DNA from: Clostridium gelidum
GTDB lineage: Bacteria > Bacillota > Clostridia > Clostridiales > Clostridiaceae
Direction: 5' to 3'
Length of the DNA stretch: 64,000 bases
Assembly: GCF_019977655.1 (NCBI RefSeq)
Contig: NZ_AP024849.1
Span: 1,125,001 to 1,189,000, forward strand
In this document: piece after piece, positions 50,381 through 59,019 of the stretch
How the letters are laid out: each line of letters begins with the position of its first letter
Position numbering within the stretch: the stretch's first letter is position 1
Program-made: the position numbers and the translations under genes
The notes under the pieces: model-generated
The model's database searches: none
What the model was told of the DNA's origin: nothing
The model's input: the letters and a program-made list of their open reading frames with translations, nothing else

Positions 50381-51414
50381 TAGAAGGCTGGTGCAATTAA
50401 GTTTAATCCATCTGTTTCATTAAATCCTAGAATAATATTCATATTTTGAATAGCTTGCCCAGCAGCACCTTTAATCATATTATCTATTGTGCTTACAACA
50501 ATAATTTGATCTTGTCTATGGTTTAAATGTAGAGAAATAAAACAATCGTTTGTTAATCTTACATTTTTTATTGAAGCAATTTCCCCAAGTGGTAAGATAT
50601 TAACGAAAGGCTCATCCTTATAAAAATCTAAATATAGTTTATGAATTTCTTCAAGATTTACTTTATTTTTTGGACTGCAGTAAATAGTTGAAAGAATACC
50701 TCTATTTATTGGAAGTAGATGAGGAGTAAAAGTTACATTTACCTTATCATTTGCCATAGTCGATAGAGTTTCTTCAATTTCAGGTGTATGTCGATGAGCT
50801 CCAACTTTATATGGTGCAAAGGTTTCATTTTCTTCAGGAAAATGAGTGTTTATTGTTAACCCTCTTCCAGCACCTGTAGTTCCAGACTTGGAATCACAAA
50901 TAATGTTATCTAATTTTATTAACGAATTTTTAAGTAATGGCATTAATCCGAGTTCTATAGTTGTTGGAAAGCAACCTGGATTAGCAATTAAAGAACATTG
51001 TTTGATTTTTTCTTTATTTAATTCTGGAAGTCCATAAACGCTTTTAGAATGTAATGCAGGTTGAGTGAATTTTTTACCATACCACTCTTCATACTCATCT
51101 TCACTAGATAATCTAAAATCTGCACCCATATCAATACAAATCTTTTTATTATCAATTGCTTTTTTTGCAATATCTTCACTTAATCCATGCGGAAGGGCAG
51201 TGAAGATTACATCACATTTTTTAACAACTTCATCTGCAGATTCACAAATTAAATCTGTTTTATTTAAAAAGTTTTTATATACGTTACTAATTTCTTGTCC
51301 TACAAAAGAAACTGAGCTTAAAGCAGCAACTTCAACTTTAGGATGAGATAATAGTAATCTTAAAAGTTCAGCACCAACATATCCTGTAGCACCGATTATT
51401 CCGATTTTAACCAT
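50380..51414 (-). CDS. argC: N-acetyl-gamma-glutamyl-phosphate reductase
   Basis: A 344-residue NADPH-dependent reductase forming N-acetylglutamate semialdehyde. The N-terminal GIIGATGYVGAELLRLL binds NADPH, the catalytic cysteine is in IANPGCFPTTIELG near residue 148, and the catalytic histidine is in YKVGAHRHTPEIEE near 209. The length is typical of ArgC. GGGGGCTAATTTAAAA precedes the ATG. It is the first gene of argCJBDF, downstream of a promoter candidate and three tandem TTTTAGAA repeats. Confidence 0.96.
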   Translation of the reverse strand: MVKIGIIGATGYVGAELLRLLLSHPKVEVAALSSVSFVGQEISNVYKNFLNKTDLICESADEVVKKCDVIFTALPHGLSEDIAKKAIDNKKICIDMGADFRLSSEDEYEEWYGKKFTQPALHSKSVYGLPELNKEKIKQCSLIANPGCFPTTIELGLMPLLKNSLIKLDNIICDSKSGTTGAGRGLTINTHFPEENETFAPYKVGAHRHTPEIEETLSTMANDKVNVTFTPHLLPINRGILSTIYCSPKNKVNLEEIHKLYLDFYKDEPFVNILPLGEIASIKNVRLTNDCFISLHLNHRQDQIIVVSTIDNMIKGAAGQAIQNMNIILGFNETDGLNLIAPAF

Positions 51415-51468
51415 TTTTAAATTAGCCCCCTTAATTTATTAATAATATGTTGCAATAAAGTTTCCCCA

Positions 51469-51496
51469 TATATATTAACCCGCATTTTACAAGCAA
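51469..51496 (-). promoter_or_regulatory. Promoter candidate of argCJBDF
   Basis: On the minus strand, TTGCTT (51496-51491) and TATATA (51474-51469) are 16 bp apart, about 55 bp before argC. Confidence 0.45.
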
Positions 51497-51515
51497 ATTC
51501 TAAAGTTTAAAGATT

Positions 51516-51539
51516 TTTTAGAATTTTAGAATTTTAGAA
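51516..51539. repeat. Three tandem copies of TTTTAGAA upstream of argC
   Basis: Exact 8-bp repeats at 51516-51523, 51524-51531 and 51532-51539, about 20 bp upstream of the argC promoter candidate. They may be regulator half-sites, an UP-like AT tract or a slippage product. Confidence 0.6.
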
Positions 51540-51576
51540 TTCTTAATTTTAAAATCATTATTTAAGTTAAAAATGT

Positions 51577-51613
51577 GCCTTAAAGAAGAAACTTTAAGTT
51601 CTTTCTTTAAGGC
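51577..51613 (-). terminator. Terminator of argGH
   Basis: GCCTTAAAGAA and its complement (51577-51587 with about 51603-51613) form an 11-bp or longer stem 7 bp after the argH stop. ACATTTTTAA follows on the minus strand. Confidence 0.75.
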
Positions 51614-51619
51614 TTAAAA

Positions 51620-53008
51620 TTATTTTATTTCTTTAGATTCATTTATAAAGTTTTCTAATGCTGCAATTTGCATTTTAACTGATTCTGTAGAAGGCCCGCC
51701 AATAACTTTACGTTCTTCTACACAAGTTACTAAATCTATTGCATGATAGACATCTTTCTCAAAGATAGGAGAGAAGCCTTTAAGTTCTTCAAGAGTTAAT
51801 TCTTCAATCATCTTGTTTCTTTTTATACATTCAAGAACTATTTCTCCAACTATTTCATGAGCATTTCTAAATGCCATGCCTTTTTTTACTAAGTAATCAG
51901 CTACATCAGTAGCATTAGTAAAGCCTAGACCAGCACCTTTTCTCATGTTATCTTTTTTGATTTTCATAGTTTTAACCATTCCACAGAAAGTTTTAAGTGA
52001 AAGCGTAACAGTATCTAATCCATCAAAAAGTGCTTCTTTATCTTCTTGCATATCTTTGTTATATGCAAGAGGGATGCCTTTCATAACAGTAAGCAGCGTC
52101 ATAAGATCTCCATAAACTCTACCAGTTTTTCCTCTAACTAATTCTGCAACATCTGGATTTTTCTTTTGAGGCATTATACTGCTTCCAGTACTATAACCAT
52201 CATCAAGTTCAACAAAACTAAATTCATTAGTACACCAAAGAATTATTTCTTCTGAAAATCTTGATAAATGCATCATTATCATTGAAAGACAAGAAAGTGT
52301 TTCAATAGCATAATCTCTATCGGCTACAGAATCTAAACTATTTAATGTAACTTTTGAAAATCCAAGGTCACGAGCAACAGCTTCTCTATCAATAGGATAA
52401 GTAGAAGTTGCAAGGGCTCCAGAACCAAGGGGCATTTCATCAACTCTTTTGTAACAATCAGAAAGTCTTCCAAAATCTCTTTTAAGCATTTCAGCATAAG
52501 CTAAAATATGATGAGCAAATGTAATTGGTTGAGCTTTTTGCATATGAGTATATCCAGGCATTATTGTATCTATATTTTCACTAGCTTTTTCTAAAAGAAC
52601 TTCTTCGAGTGCTATGATATCTTCTTTTAGGGCTACAATTGCCTTTTTTAAATATAATCTTAAATCTAAAGTTACTTGGTCATTTCTACTTCTTCCGGTA
52701 TGAACCATCTTTCCATAGTCACCAATATAATATGTCAAAGTACCTTCAATGAAACTGTGAATGTCTTCAGCAGTTTCATCAACTTCGATAACTCCATTAT
52801 CCATTCTCTTTAGTATTTCAAGAAGACCAGAAGTAATTCTCTCACTAGCTTCTTTTGGGATGATATTTTGATTTCCAAGCATGGAAGCATGAGCAAGACT
52901 ACCTTCAATATCTTCTTTATACATTCTACAATCAACATTAATAGAAGAATTAAAATCATTAACTAATTTATCCGTGCCCTTTTTGAATCGTCCACCCCAA
53001 AGCTTCAT
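51620..53008 (-). CDS. argH: Argininosuccinate lyase
   Basis: A 462-residue fumarase/aspartase-superfamily enzyme releasing arginine and fumarate from argininosuccinate. It has the N-terminal KLWGGRFKKGTDKLVNDFNSS, HTGRSRNDQVTLDLRLY, the superfamily signature GSSIMPQKKNPD with the catalytic serine near residue 280, and GLGFTNATDVADYL. Its ATG overlaps the argG stop by one base (TAATG), giving translational coupling. The transcript ends at a terminator right after the gene. Confidence 0.97.
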   Translation of the reverse strand: MKLWGGRFKKGTDKLVNDFNSSINVDCRMYKEDIEGSLAHASMLGNQNIIPKEASERITSGLLEILKRMDNGVIEVDETAEDIHSFIEGTLTYYIGDYGKMVHTGRSRNDQVTLDLRLYLKKAIVALKEDIIALEEVLLEKASENIDTIMPGYTHMQKAQPITFAHHILAYAEMLKRDFGRLSDCYKRVDEMPLGSGALATSTYPIDREAVARDLGFSKVTLNSLDSVADRDYAIETLSCLSMIMMHLSRFSEEIILWCTNEFSFVELDDGYSTGSSIMPQKKNPDVAELVRGKTGRVYGDLMTLLTVMKGIPLAYNKDMQEDKEALFDGLDTVTLSLKTFCGMVKTMKIKKDNMRKGAGLGFTNATDVADYLVKKGMAFRNAHEIVGEIVLECIKRNKMIEELTLEELKGFSPIFEKDVYHAIDLVTCVEERKVIGGPSTESVKMQIAALENFINESKEIK

Positions 53009-54231
53009 TATATACCTTCTTTCTTAATGTTTTCTAGCATTTTAGCTCTAACAACTGATGGAAGACCAAATAGATTTATGAATCCAGCAGAATCCTTTTG
53101 ATCGTATACTCCATCTTCTCCAAAAGTTGCATATTCTTCACTATATAATGAGTATGGAGAAGTCATACCAGCATTAACAATATTGCCTTTGTATAATTTT
53201 AATTTAATTTCTCCTGTAACTGTTTCTTGAGTTTTTGTAACAAATTCAGATAATGCTTCTCTAAGTGGAGTAAACCATTGCCCATTATATACTATATCAG
53301 CAAATTTTAAAGCTATTTGTTCTTTATAATGTGCAGTTTCTTTATCTAAACAAAGTTCTTCTAAATCTTTATGAGCTTTATAAAGAATAGTTCCACCTGG
53401 AGTTTCGTAAACGCCTCTTGATTTCATACCAACAAGTCTGTTTTCTACCATGTCAGTAAGACCAACAGCATTTTCTCCACCAACTTTATTTAATGCATCT
53501 AATAAGTCAACACTGTTCATTTTTTGTCCATTTATTGCAACAGCATTTCCTTTTTCAAAACTTAAAGTAATGTAAGTTGCTACATTTGGAGCAGCTTCTA
53601 GTGTTTTAGAAAGTTCTAAGATTTTATCATATTGTGGCTCATTTTCAGGAAATTCTAAATCTAAACCTTCATGACTTAAGTGCCAAATGTTTTTATCTTT
53701 ACTATAACTTGTTTCGCGGTTAATTTTTAATGGAATATTTTTAGCTTCTGCATAGGCTATTTCTTCATCTCTTGATTTAATATCCCAAATTCTCCATGGA
53801 GCAATTATTGGCATCTCTGGAGCAAATGCTTTAACAGCCATTTCAAATCTTACTTGGTCATTTCCTTTACCAGTACATCCGTGACAAATTGCATCTGCAC
53901 CCTCAGCTTTAGCAATTTCAGCTAATCTTTTTCCGATTATTGGTCTAGCAAATGAAGTTCCTAAAAGATACTTTCCTTCATATATAGCACCAGCTTGAAT
54001 AGTAGGGAAGATATAATCATCAACAAACTCTTGAGTTAAATCTTCGATATATAATTTTGATGCTCCTGTTTTAAGTGCTTTTTCTTCTAAACCATCTAGT
54101 TCATCCTTTTGACCTACATTACCACAAACTGCTATAACTTCACATCCGTAAGTATCCTTAAGCCATGGAATGATAATTGATGTATCTAATCCTCCTGAAT
54201 AAGCTAAAACTACTTTATTGTATTTTGTCAT
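53008..54231 (-). CDS. argG: Argininosuccinate synthase
   Basis: A 407-residue enzyme ligating citrulline and aspartate with ATP. The PP-loop motif VVLAYSGGLDTS is at the N-terminus, CHGCTGKGNDQVRFE near residue 115, and SLYSEEYATFGEDGVYDQKD near the end. The start at 54231 follows GAGGAGGGCTTTTAAA; six extra in-frame residues up to 54249 would overlap that site. It is the first gene of argGH, and its upstream region has a promoter and four ARG-box-like sites. Confidence 0.97.
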   Translation of the reverse strand: MTKYNKVVLAYSGGLDTSIIIPWLKDTYGCEVIAVCGNVGQKDELDGLEEKALKTGASKLYIEDLTQEFVDDYIFPTIQAGAIYEGKYLLGTSFARPIIGKRLAEIAKAEGADAICHGCTGKGNDQVRFEMAVKAFAPEMPIIAPWRIWDIKSRDEEIAYAEAKNIPLKINRETSYSKDKNIWHLSHEGLDLEFPENEPQYDKILELSKTLEAAPNVATYITLSFEKGNAVAINGQKMNSVDLLDALNKVGGENAVGLTDMVENRLVGMKSRGVYETPGGTILYKAHKDLEELCLDKETAHYKEQIALKFADIVYNGQWFTPLREALSEFVTKTQETVTGEIKLKLYKGNIVNAGMTSPYSLYSEEYATFGEDGVYDQKDSAGFINLFGLPSVVRAKMLENIKKEGI

Positions 54232-54302
54232 TTTAAAAGCCCTCCTCAAATATTATGTAAAATATAAATTAATATAATTTTCTAAGTTGTTTACTGTTTA
54301 TA

Positions 54303-54331
54303 ATTATACAGTTTAATAAAACAATAATCAA
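54303..54331 (-). promoter_or_regulatory. Promoter of argGH
   Basis: On the minus strand, TTGATT (54331-54326) and TATAAT (54308-54303) are exactly 17 bp apart, about 70 bp before argG. Confidence 0.75.
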
Positions 54332-54341
54332 GTGGTATTAG

Positions 54342-54417
54342 TAATAATATTCATAAAAAATAAGGAATATGCATTAAAATATAAGTTTTATGCATAAAAA
54401 ATTAATTTTTATGCACA
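54342..54417 (-). promoter_or_regulatory. Four tandem ARG-box-like sites upstream of argGH
   Basis: TATKCAY half-sites at 54348, 54368, 54389 and 54410 recur every 20-21 bp. The best 18-bp match to the ArgR/AhrC consensus is AATTAATTTTTATGCACA (54400-54417). Spacing of about 21 bp equals two helical turns and is that of paired ARG boxes. They lie immediately upstream of the -35. ArgR control is inferred; argR is not in the window. Confidence 0.6.
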
Positions 54418-54566
54418 AAGTGTTATATCTTATAAAGTTATAAAGATAATGTATAATTATGAAATACAAAATGTCTAGTATTCAACAGATAATTTGAAAT
54501 TGAAATATCTAAAAAATAATTGTCTTAATATATACAAGTATAATTACAAATTCTTATTTATTAGTA

Positions 54567-54947
54567 TTAAAGTATATTTTCTAAAGTTGGCATTTGTAAT
54601 TTTTTTATATGATCAGTATTAAACTTTAATAAATGTAAGGAGGTATGAGCTTCTGTTTTATCTCCATGAAGTATATAAGTCGATAATTTTACAGACTCGT
54701 TGATCAAATTATCAAATTCTTGATGGCTAAGATATATAGATGTTACAAAATTTTTCTTTTCAATGGAATTTAGTAATTCAAGAGACTCTGAATATGCTTC
54801 TTCAAGTTCACCGTCTGTAATTTTAAGTTCGATGTTTTCAGCTTGTGTTTTAATATCATCACATAAATTAAGGATGGAATTATTTAAAAAGTAAACACAT
54901 GTCATAGTGAGAAGAAAGAGAAGTATTGATAATATCGCATTTTTCAT
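54567..54947 (-). CDS. DUF4363 family protein
   Basis: A 126-residue protein with one N-terminal membrane helix (about 3-22, AILSILLFLLTMTCVYFLNN) and an amphipathic helical remainder. It matches the DUF4363 family, which in clostridia is typically encoded with DUF421. Its ATG overlaps the DUF421 stop by one base (TAATG), so the two are translationally coupled and probably work together at the membrane. No catalytic residues are evident and the function is unknown. Confidence 0.78.
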   Translation of the reverse strand: MKNAILSILLFLLTMTCVYFLNNSILNLCDDIKTQAENIELKITDGELEEAYSESLELLNSIEKKNFVTSIYLSHQEFDNLINESVKLSTYILHGDKTEAHTSLHLLKFNTDHIKKLQMPTLENIL

Positions 54948-55639
54948 TACTTACACTCCTTTTCATATTCATCAAAAAGTTGAAATTTAAATTTACTTTC
55001 AGTGTCATATAAAGCTATTAATACATGTTTTATTGATAGAATATTATGCTTTTTTAGCAAATTAAGTATCCATTCTTCATCTTTATTTATGGAAGTTAAA
55101 GAATTCATATTTATTTTACCATCTGAAATTAATACTTTGGGCAATTTAACATCACCTTTTGTAGGTTTATTATCGGGAATGCTTTTAGAAGAATTGTAAT
55201 CTACGGGTAATATAGACATTTGTCCATCATTTTCTAATATTGCATATTGGATCTCATCAAGATTAAAATAATTTGCAAGTCTTAATTCTTCCAATAATTC
55301 ATCAATATTTAATTGTTGCTTTTTTAAAGTTGAATAATTTATTCTTCCTTTATTAATTAAGATACAAGGGTCCCCATCAACAAACTTTCGTGTACGTTGA
55401 AATTTTAGTCCCATTTGGGTCAAAATTGTTTTCAAGAATAATAATGTAATTATGGGAATAATACCTTGCAATAAAGGTAATCTTGAATCTTGCATAGGCA
55501 AGGATGCTAAATCTGAAATCATAATTGTTATTACAAATTCATAAGGTTGAAGTTCACCTATTTGCCTTTTGCCCATTAAGCGCATTGTGAGTACTACTAA
55601 TAAGTATAAAATTGCAGTTCTAATTGATACTACAAACAT
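54947..55639 (-). CDS. DUF421 family membrane protein (YetF/YrbG-like)
   Basis: A 230-residue protein with three N-terminal membrane helices (about 1-75) containing the conserved RLMGKRQIGELQPYEFVITIMISDLASLPM, followed by a cytoplasmic DUF421 domain (DGDPCILINKGRINYSTLKKQQLNIDELLEELR). Bacillus homologues include YetF and spore-membrane proteins; the function is unknown. I start it at 55639 because AGAGGTGATTTTTTT precedes that ATG. Eleven upstream in-frame residues to 55672 are unlikely to be translated. It is followed by the coupled DUF4363 gene. Confidence 0.85.
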   Translation of the reverse strand: MFVVSIRTAILYLLVVLTMRLMGKRQIGELQPYEFVITIMISDLASLPMQDSRLPLLQGIIPIITLLFLKTILTQMGLKFQRTRKFVDGDPCILINKGRINYSTLKKQQLNIDELLEELRLANYFNLDEIQYAILENDGQMSILPVDYNSSKSIPDNKPTKGDVKLPKVLISDGKINMNSLTSINKDEEWILNLLKKHNILSIKHVLIALYDTESKFKFQLFDEYEKECK

Positions 55640-55936
55640 AAAAAAATCACCTCTAAAAATTAATATTTGCAAAAATAAAAATTAATATACACACCTTTAA
55701 AAAAAGCAGCTTGCTGTAATTAAGATCATTTGATCTTAGAAAAAAACTTTTATCATTTCTTAGTAAAAATGTATATAATATATTTAGAACTATTTAATAT
55801 TGAAAATTGTATATAAGTAGAGATATACAAAAAATTAAGGAGCTATGTTTTTTATAGAAAGTTACTTTTAATTTGAAAATAAAAATTTAATAAAAATCAT
55901 TTTATAACTAAATTAATAGGAAAGGTTTTAGATTAT

Positions 55937-57592
55937 ATGATTAATGAAGAGTTTGAGTTGAAAAATAATACTATTAAAGCTAAAAAGGGGATAACGTTTT
56001 ATAATTTAATTTTTGATAAAGATAAAGATAAAGTCAAAGAAGTGGCCATATGTAAGCTTAATGGGAAGTATTATGAATTAACTGAGGTTATTGATGATGA
56101 AGGCGAAGTAGAACTTATAGGCTTTGATACAGATCTTGGAATGAAGATTTATAATAGAACATTACAATTTATTTTTATTAAAGTGGCTTTAGAATTATTT
56201 CCAGAAGCCCAAATAACAATAGATCATGCTATAAGTAAGGCCATATACGGTGAAGTTCATAAGGAAATTCCTTTAAAAGAAGATGATATTAATAAAATAA
56301 AAATAAGAATGCAAGAAATAATAAATAAAGATGTACCAATAAATAGCATTAGAACTTCAAAAGAAGATGCAATAGATATTTTTAGTAGATATAAAATGGA
56401 TGATAAGGTCAAACTTTTAAAGTATTGTAATATAAAAGATGTACATCTTTATGAAATTGAAGGAAGATATGATTATTTTTATGGACCTATGGGGTATTCT
56501 ACAGGTATAATAAAAATTTTTGATGTATTCAATTATGAATCAGGATTTATTTTGCAAAGGCCTCTATGCAATAATTTAAATGAACTTCCTAAATTCAAAG
56601 AGCAAAAAAGCTTAACTAAGATTTTTATTGAAACACAGAGATGGCTTAATATTTTAGGGGTGGAAGACGTTGGAACATTAAATGAAAAAGTAATTAATAA
56701 TGAATTAAGAAATGTGATTATGGTTTCAGAAGGTCTTCATGAAAAGAAGATAGCTAATATTGCTGATGAAATTTGTAATAAAAAAAATGTAAAAATTGTA
56801 CTTATTGCAGGACCATCTTCTTCAGGCAAGACTACTTTTGCAAATAGATTAAGTATACAATTAAGGGTCAATGGATTAATACCTGTTCCATTATCTTTGG
56901 ATAACTACTTTGTAAATCGAATGGAGACGCCTAAAGATGAAAACGGTGATTATGATTATGAATCTATCAATGCTTTGGATTTAAAATTATTAAATGAAAA
57001 TTTAGAAAAATTGATGAATGGAGAAAACGTTGAGCTGCCAATTTATAATTTCAAAACTGGAGAAAGGGAATGGAATGATTATAAAATAAAATTACCTAAA
57101 AATGCAGTTTTGATACTTGAAGGAATTCATGGATTAAATCCAAATTTGATTTCAAAGGAACTAAATAGTAATGTATTTAAAATATATATATCAGCATTAA
57201 CCCAATTAAATATAGACAATCATAATAGAATTTCTACAACGGATGTAAGAAAGGTAAGAAGAATAGTCAGAGATTCATTATCAAGAGGATATGGATCAGA
57301 GGAAACTTTAAAAATGTGGGGATCTATAAAAAAAGGAGAAAAAAACAATATATTTGTTTATCAAGAAGAAGCAGATGTTGCATTTAATTCAACGTTAGTT
57401 TATGAACTAGGAGTATTAAAGCCATATGCATTAAAAGAATTAAATAAAATAACTTCAGAAAGTTCAATATATTCAGAAGCTATAAGGCTAAAGGCTTTTT
57501 TAAGCTTCTTTAAAGAAATTGATATTGAGGAAGTGCCGAAGAATTCACTTTTAAGAGAATTTATTGGAGGATCGGCTTTTTATGAATACTAA
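55937..57592 (+). CDS. Nucleoside kinase with ThrRS-like N-terminal region (uridine kinase-like)
   Basis: A 551-residue protein. The N-terminal half (about 1-270) resembles the TGS and second additional domains of threonyl-tRNA synthetase (DHAISKAIYGEVHKEIPLKEDDI). The C-terminal half is a P-loop uridine kinase domain with Walker A AGPSSSGKTTFANRL near residue 292, SLDNYFVNRMETPKDENGDYD and VLILEGIHGLNP. Fusions of this type are widespread in clostridia and are annotated as nucleoside kinases; the substrate is probably a pyrimidine nucleoside but is not established. AGGAAAGG precedes the start. It stands alone, with a terminator about 170 bp downstream. Confidence 0.86.
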   Translation: MINEEFELKNNTIKAKKGITFYNLIFDKDKDKVKEVAICKLNGKYYELTEVIDDEGEVELIGFDTDLGMKIYNRTLQFIFIKVALELFPEAQITIDHAISKAIYGEVHKEIPLKEDDINKIKIRMQEIINKDVPINSIRTSKEDAIDIFSRYKMDDKVKLLKYCNIKDVHLYEIEGRYDYFYGPMGYSTGIIKIFDVFNYESGFILQRPLCNNLNELPKFKEQKSLTKIFIETQRWLNILGVEDVGTLNEKVINNELRNVIMVSEGLHEKKIANIADEICNKKNVKIVLIAGPSSSGKTTFANRLSIQLRVNGLIPVPLSLDNYFVNRMETPKDENGDYDYESINALDLKLLNENLEKLMNGENVELPIYNFKTGEREWNDYKIKLPKNAVLILEGIHGLNPNLISKELNSNVFKIYISALTQLNIDNHNRISTTDVRKVRRIVRDSLSRGYGSEETLKMWGSIKKGEKNNIFVYQEEADVAFNSTLVYELGVLKPYALKELNKITSESSIYSEAIRLKAFLSFFKEIDIEEVPKNSLLREFIGGSAFYEY

Positions 57593-57763
57593 ACTACTCG
57601 AATTTATTCAATAAACGAATATGAATCTAGTTTTATTTACTCCGCAGCGGATAGATACTAGTGGCTATTATTGTGTCATAAAATAATAATGGAAGTGGAA
57701 AATTGAAAAGTAATAGATATTGTAGCAATTAATTACTTGGTGCAAGAAGAGAAGGCAGATTAG

Positions 57764-57810
57764 AAAAAAGATATTATATCTTACAAGATGTAGTATCTTT
57801 TTTTCTTTTT
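57764..57810 (+). terminator. Terminator after the nucleoside kinase gene
   Basis: AAAAAAGATA (57764-57773) pairs with TATCTTTTTT (57794-57803) around an inner ATCTT/AAGAT stem, followed by further T-rich sequence. The rest of the 57593-57954 gap shows nothing else I can name. Confidence 0.8.
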
Positions 57811-57954
57811 TTCTTAAAGTCCGACGAGAATAAAAAGATTGTAGTATTTTAATAGAAAAAAATTTGTTGACGTAGTTGGTATTTTAGTAAAAAGACCATA
57901 TATCCTATATGAAATAAAAAACAATAAATAAAAATTTAAAGGGGACGTATTAAG

Positions 57955-58632
57955 ATGAGAGAAAGAAGATATGTTAAAGTTAGCGTTGCTATGTATGATG
58001 ATACTAAATTTAAAATAATAGATAAAAGAACAGAAAGAGATTTAATCCATTATGTTTGGAATCGTGTGATGGTTCTAGCTGGTAAGACTAATCAAGAAGG
58101 GGATTTATATATGTCAAGAACCATTCCATACACGGTTGAAACTTTGGCAATAGAGTTTAATAGAGGTACTGAAGAAGTTAAATTAGCATTAGAGGTATTA
58201 ATAGAATTAGAAATGGTTGAATTTACAGAAGATTGTGTATATAGGGTTAAAAATTTTGCAAAGCACCAAAATATTAAGGTAAAAGAAAAAGTTATAGTTA
58301 AGGATAAAGAGGTTAAACTAAAGAATAAAGATGTTCAAGTAGCAGAAGTATCAAGAAATGTAAAAAAAGAAGAAACATCTAATTTAGAAGTAATTCAAAA
58401 AACTGCGAGTAATGTTGACGATAATATAACTAAAGAAAAGGTTAATAGTAATTCACAGGACAGTATTCCTATATTTTTAGAAGTGAAAAATAATAAGAGA
58501 GATAATAAAAAGAACAAAATAGATGAGATATTGGAAGAAAGTGAGGATAATCAAATTGATGGTATTCATAATAAAGAAAGACCTTTAGGTGAAGGGGAAC
58601 GGATAATGATGGAGTTTTCTATGTGTAATTGA
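57955..58632 (+). CDS. Phage-replisome-organizer N-terminal-domain protein (DnaD-like)
   Basis: A 225-residue protein whose first about 105 residues match the phage replisome organizer N-terminal family: RYVKVSVAMYDDTKFKIIDKR, VWNRVMVLAGKTNQEGDLYMS, PYTVETLAIEFNRG and LIELEMVEF form a winged-helix unit seen in DnaD-like replication proteins. The C-terminal 120 residues are lysine/glutamate-rich and probably disordered, without the DnaD domain needed for loading. No phage genes surround it, so it may be a domesticated remnant. AAAGGGGACG precedes the start. Confidence 0.75.
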   Translation: MRERRYVKVSVAMYDDTKFKIIDKRTERDLIHYVWNRVMVLAGKTNQEGDLYMSRTIPYTVETLAIEFNRGTEEVKLALEVLIELEMVEFTEDCVYRVKNFAKHQNIKVKEKVIVKDKEVKLKNKDVQVAEVSRNVKKEETSNLEVIQKTASNVDDNITKEKVNSNSQDSIPIFLEVKNNKRDNKKNKIDEILEESEDNQIDGIHNKERPLGEGERIMMEFSMCN

Positions 58633-59019
58633 AAAAGTAAATTTTAAGGGAGGAATGTAACATTAAATGTTGATCCTAATACAATAGTGAGAAAAATAAA
58701 AGGAGATATGAATTAACACGGTAGGAGAAGGTAGCCCATTTTACTTTACGCTTAAATTAATATAGAAATAAAGATAATAAATAAAATATTATCTATTTTT
58801 GAATATGTATTAACTAAATATGTGTTATGATAGAAATAATATAATATTATATTGTTGCAAGAACCTAGGATCATATATTCATTTTGGTTAGAAATATTTT
58901 TTCTTAAATCTTTATTTATAGTTAAAGATTGAGAATTTATTATATTAATTTATATATTTAATAATAGTAATGTACGTTAAACTAAATATAACAAAAAACT
59001 TATTTTTGGGGGGCTTAGA
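58633..59019 (+). other. 387-bp gap before the citrate synthase gene
   Basis: AT-rich sequence with a few short purine-rich ribosome-binding-like motifs but no convincing frame. A TATAAT-like stretch near 58839-58850 could be the promoter. GGGGGGC lies 8 nt before the next start. No riboswitch or terminator recognised. Confidence 0.45.
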
